Shown: piece after piece, positions 62,677 through 64,000 of the stretch | How positions within the stretch are numbered: the stretch's first letter is position 1 | Layout of the letters: every line of letters starts with the position of its first letter | From: Flavobacterium sp. AG291 | GTDB taxonomy: Bacteria; Bacteroidota; Bacteroidia; Flavobacteriales; Flavobacteriaceae | NCBI RefSeq assembly: GCF_003350375.1 | Contig: NZ_QQAR01000011.1 | Span: 82,011-146,010, forward strand | Reading direction: 5' to 3' | Length of the DNA: 64,000 nt | Program-made: the position numbers and the translations under genes | Notes under the pieces: generated by a model | The model's input: the letters and a program-made list of their open reading frames with translations, nothing else | Told to the model about the DNA's origin: nothing | Databases searched by the model: none

Positions 62677-63669
62677 TTAATTAACTGCAGGACAGTTACA
62701 ATCATATTTCTCTCTTTTACAGAACAGGTTAAGACCTAATGTGATTTGATGGAAACCGCTGTTATCAAATCTCACGTTACCGGTAAGGTAAGAATAAGTA
62801 TAAGCAAACATAACGTTTTTATAATTGATACCTATTATCGGAGTAAAATATTGAAGGTTTTGATCTGAAGTACTACCTCCATCTACGTACTGCGCTCCTT
62901 CAAGACTTCTTCTGTATGATAACCCTCCCCAAAGTCTTCCGAAATCCATTTCTTTATAAAGCTTAAGGTTTATGTCAATAGTTTTCTCTTTAGTTTGATC
63001 TACCGCCTGGAACATAATTGATGGCTCCCACTGTAAAGACTCCTGGAATCCAAAAACATAACCTAAAGAGAAAAGGTATTTTCTTAAGTTATCACTTTCT
63101 ATATCAGTATAAATATCCCTTTTACTTGCTATTACGTTCATAGCGGTAAAATGCGCATAAAAATCAAGATAGTGATACGACGCTCCTATATCAACATTGA
63201 AATATGAATCTTTTTGTTTCATCCCTCCGTCAACAATTGGATCAAACTCAGGGTCGAACTTAGTTTCATCAAGACGGCTGGCAATCAAACCTGCATTAAT
63301 ACCAAATGAAAGCTGATTCAAATCGTAATCACTTCTCGAAAAACGAATATGGTGCGCGTAAGTAAGTTTTGCCCCGGTTTGAGAATGATAACCATTCTTA
63401 TCATTGAATGCAATAGCACCGATACCTGAAGAAGGACCAACACTACCATTAAAACTTAGGGTTTGTAATTGTGGAGCATCGTCCTGTCCAAACCATTGTT
63501 GGCGAGCAGTAAGCCTAACTTTAGCACAATTAGCTGCTCCGGCCATTGATGGGTGTATCAGATAGTAGTTATCAGACAAATAATCTGAATAAACTGCTAT
63601 ACCTTCCTGAGAAAAAGACAGCTGCGTTAATAACAATCCAAAAATTAAAGAAATCTTTTTAAAATTCAT
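62677..63669 (-). CDS. PorP/SprF-family type IX secretion outer-membrane protein
   Basis: This 330-residue protein has a signal peptide (MNFKKISLIFGLLLTQLSFSQ) and an outer-membrane barrel typical of PorP/SprF. Family signatures are YLSDNYYLIHPSMAGAANCAKVRLTARQQW near 30-60 and the later SGIGAIAFNDKNGY (about 94-107) and GLSYRRS. SprF-type proteins are needed for export of specific T9SS adhesins; this gene lies downstream of the 3' end of a type B T9SS cargo gene, its probable partner. The C-terminus is CNCPAVN. Confidence 0.92.
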   Translation of the reverse strand: MNFKKISLIFGLLLTQLSFSQEGIAVYSDYLSDNYYLIHPSMAGAANCAKVRLTARQQWFGQDDAPQLQTLSFNGSVGPSSGIGAIAFNDKNGYHSQTGAKLTYAHHIRFSRSDYDLNQLSFGINAGLIASRLDETKFDPEFDPIVDGGMKQKDSYFNVDIGASYHYLDFYAHFTAMNVIASKRDIYTDIESDNLRKYLFSLGYVFGFQESLQWEPSIMFQAVDQTKEKTIDINLKLYKEMDFGRLWGGLSYRRSLEGAQYVDGGSTSDQNLQYFTPIIGINYKNVMFAYTYSYLTGNVRFDNSGFHQITLGLNLFCKREKYDCNCPAVN

Positions 63670-63856
63670 GTCGACCTTTTCGTTTAATGAGAATGCGCTT
63701 TTTTATTATACCATACAGGCAATTAATGTTCAATAATCCCATTTGGTTACAGTGCTTTGTAATTCTGCAACTCCTTTATTTTACAGTAATTTTCCATAGC
63801 GGTCAAATATATAAATTTTTGTCATAGGTTGGTAATATAATCCTAATATTATTATA

Positions 63857-63886
63857 AAAAATGCTGCCATTACTGACAGCATTTTT
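63857..63886 (-). terminator. Terminator after the right-edge T9SS cargo gene
   Basis: AAAAATGCTG pairs with CAGCATTTTT around a ten-base loop, between the stop of the edge gene (63906) and porP/sprF. Read-through may still link them. Confidence 0.8.
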
Positions 63887-63905
63887 AAAATTTAACTTTA
63901 TTTCA

Positions 63906-64000
63906 TTATCTCTTCAGTGAGAAATGCGATTTAAATTCACGTATCACGGTTGTTGTTCCGTCATATTCCGGGTAGGTAACGGTAAACCAGTAGTCGGTTG
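63906..64000 (-). CDS. T9SS type B sorting-domain protein, C-terminal fragment (gene continues past window)
   Basis: Only the last 31 codons are inside the window, reading TDYWFTVTYPEYDGTTTV and ending EFKSHFSLKR before TAA at 63906. DYW, then strand, then F-K-x-H-F-S-L-K-R is the end of the gliding-motility-associated C-terminal domain, matching the C-terminus of the 24510 gene (ending GHFSLIR). The gene is upstream of porP/sprF, a common arrangement for large surface adhesins. Confidence 0.75.
   Translation of the reverse strand, partial: TDYWFTVTYPEYDGTTTVIREFKSHFSLKR

Overview
The window looks like a chromosomal segment from a member of the Flavobacteriaceae, most likely Flavobacterium or a close relative. 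The evidence is moderate-to-low GC, starts preceded by A-rich leaders rather than Shine-Dalgarno sequences, and Bacteroidetes-type promoters (TTG, a spacer of about 20 bases, then TAnnTTTG). Lineage-typical families include a type IX secretion (T9SS) type B sorting domain, PorP/SprF, an S46 dipeptidyl-peptidase, GH97, a FolK-deoxynucleoside kinase fusion and DUF6089. No rRNA, CRISPR array, prophage or intact insertion sequence is visible. Both edges cut genes: a fatty acid desaturase at the left and a T9SS type B cargo protein at the right.

Layout. 1-9.4 kb: desaturase, class I aminotransferase, purT, an unrecognised membrane protein with an internal repeat, an OmpR-type two-component system, a Usp-like protein and a bestrophin-like channel. 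9.6-15.1 kb: fabD, a GNAT protein and waaA on the minus strand, then a DegT/DnrJ aminotransferase, a small membrane protein and galE (cell-surface sugar metabolism). 15.1-24.5 kb: GNAT, AhpD-like and Crp/Fnr genes, a DPP11-like S46 peptidase, a tiny acidic lipoprotein, corA, tRNA-Leu(UAA), tRNA-Gly(GCC), mutS and a TrmH-type methyltransferase. 24.5-38 kb: a secreted C-type-lectin T9SS protein, a HAD phosphatase, the folK-dNK fusion, sppA, an AsmA-like protein, DUF2797, a GH3-family protein, small lipoproteins and hypotheticals, with structured repeats between them. 38-50 kb: a GH97 glucosidase, a gtrB-gtrII glucosylation pair, clpX/clpP/tig, a holin-like protein, and an SGNH lipoprotein with a FadL-type porin. 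50-64 kb: an AsmA-like protein, an alpha/beta hydrolase with pdxJ, then the long plus-strand run CBS protein, nadK, DUF6089, uppS, bamA, two skp/ompH genes and murI, followed by a gamma-carbonic anhydrase and porP/sprF on the minus strand.

Functional themes are envelope biogenesis (BamA, two Skp-like chaperones, UppS, MurI, WaaA, GalE, FabD, GtrB/GtrII, two AsmA-like proteins) and proteostasis (trigger factor-ClpP-ClpX, SppA, DPP11).

The most unusual content is intergenic. There are several families of dispersed, hairpin-forming repeats. One is a roughly 160-bp element present twice, with conserved terminal inverted repeats and an internal stem that shows compensatory base changes. I found no clear new defence or mobile system. 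The best novelty candidates are this repeat family, a REP-like second family, the triple-repeat membrane protein, the gtrB-gtrII pair with no adjacent gtrA, and several candidate operators.
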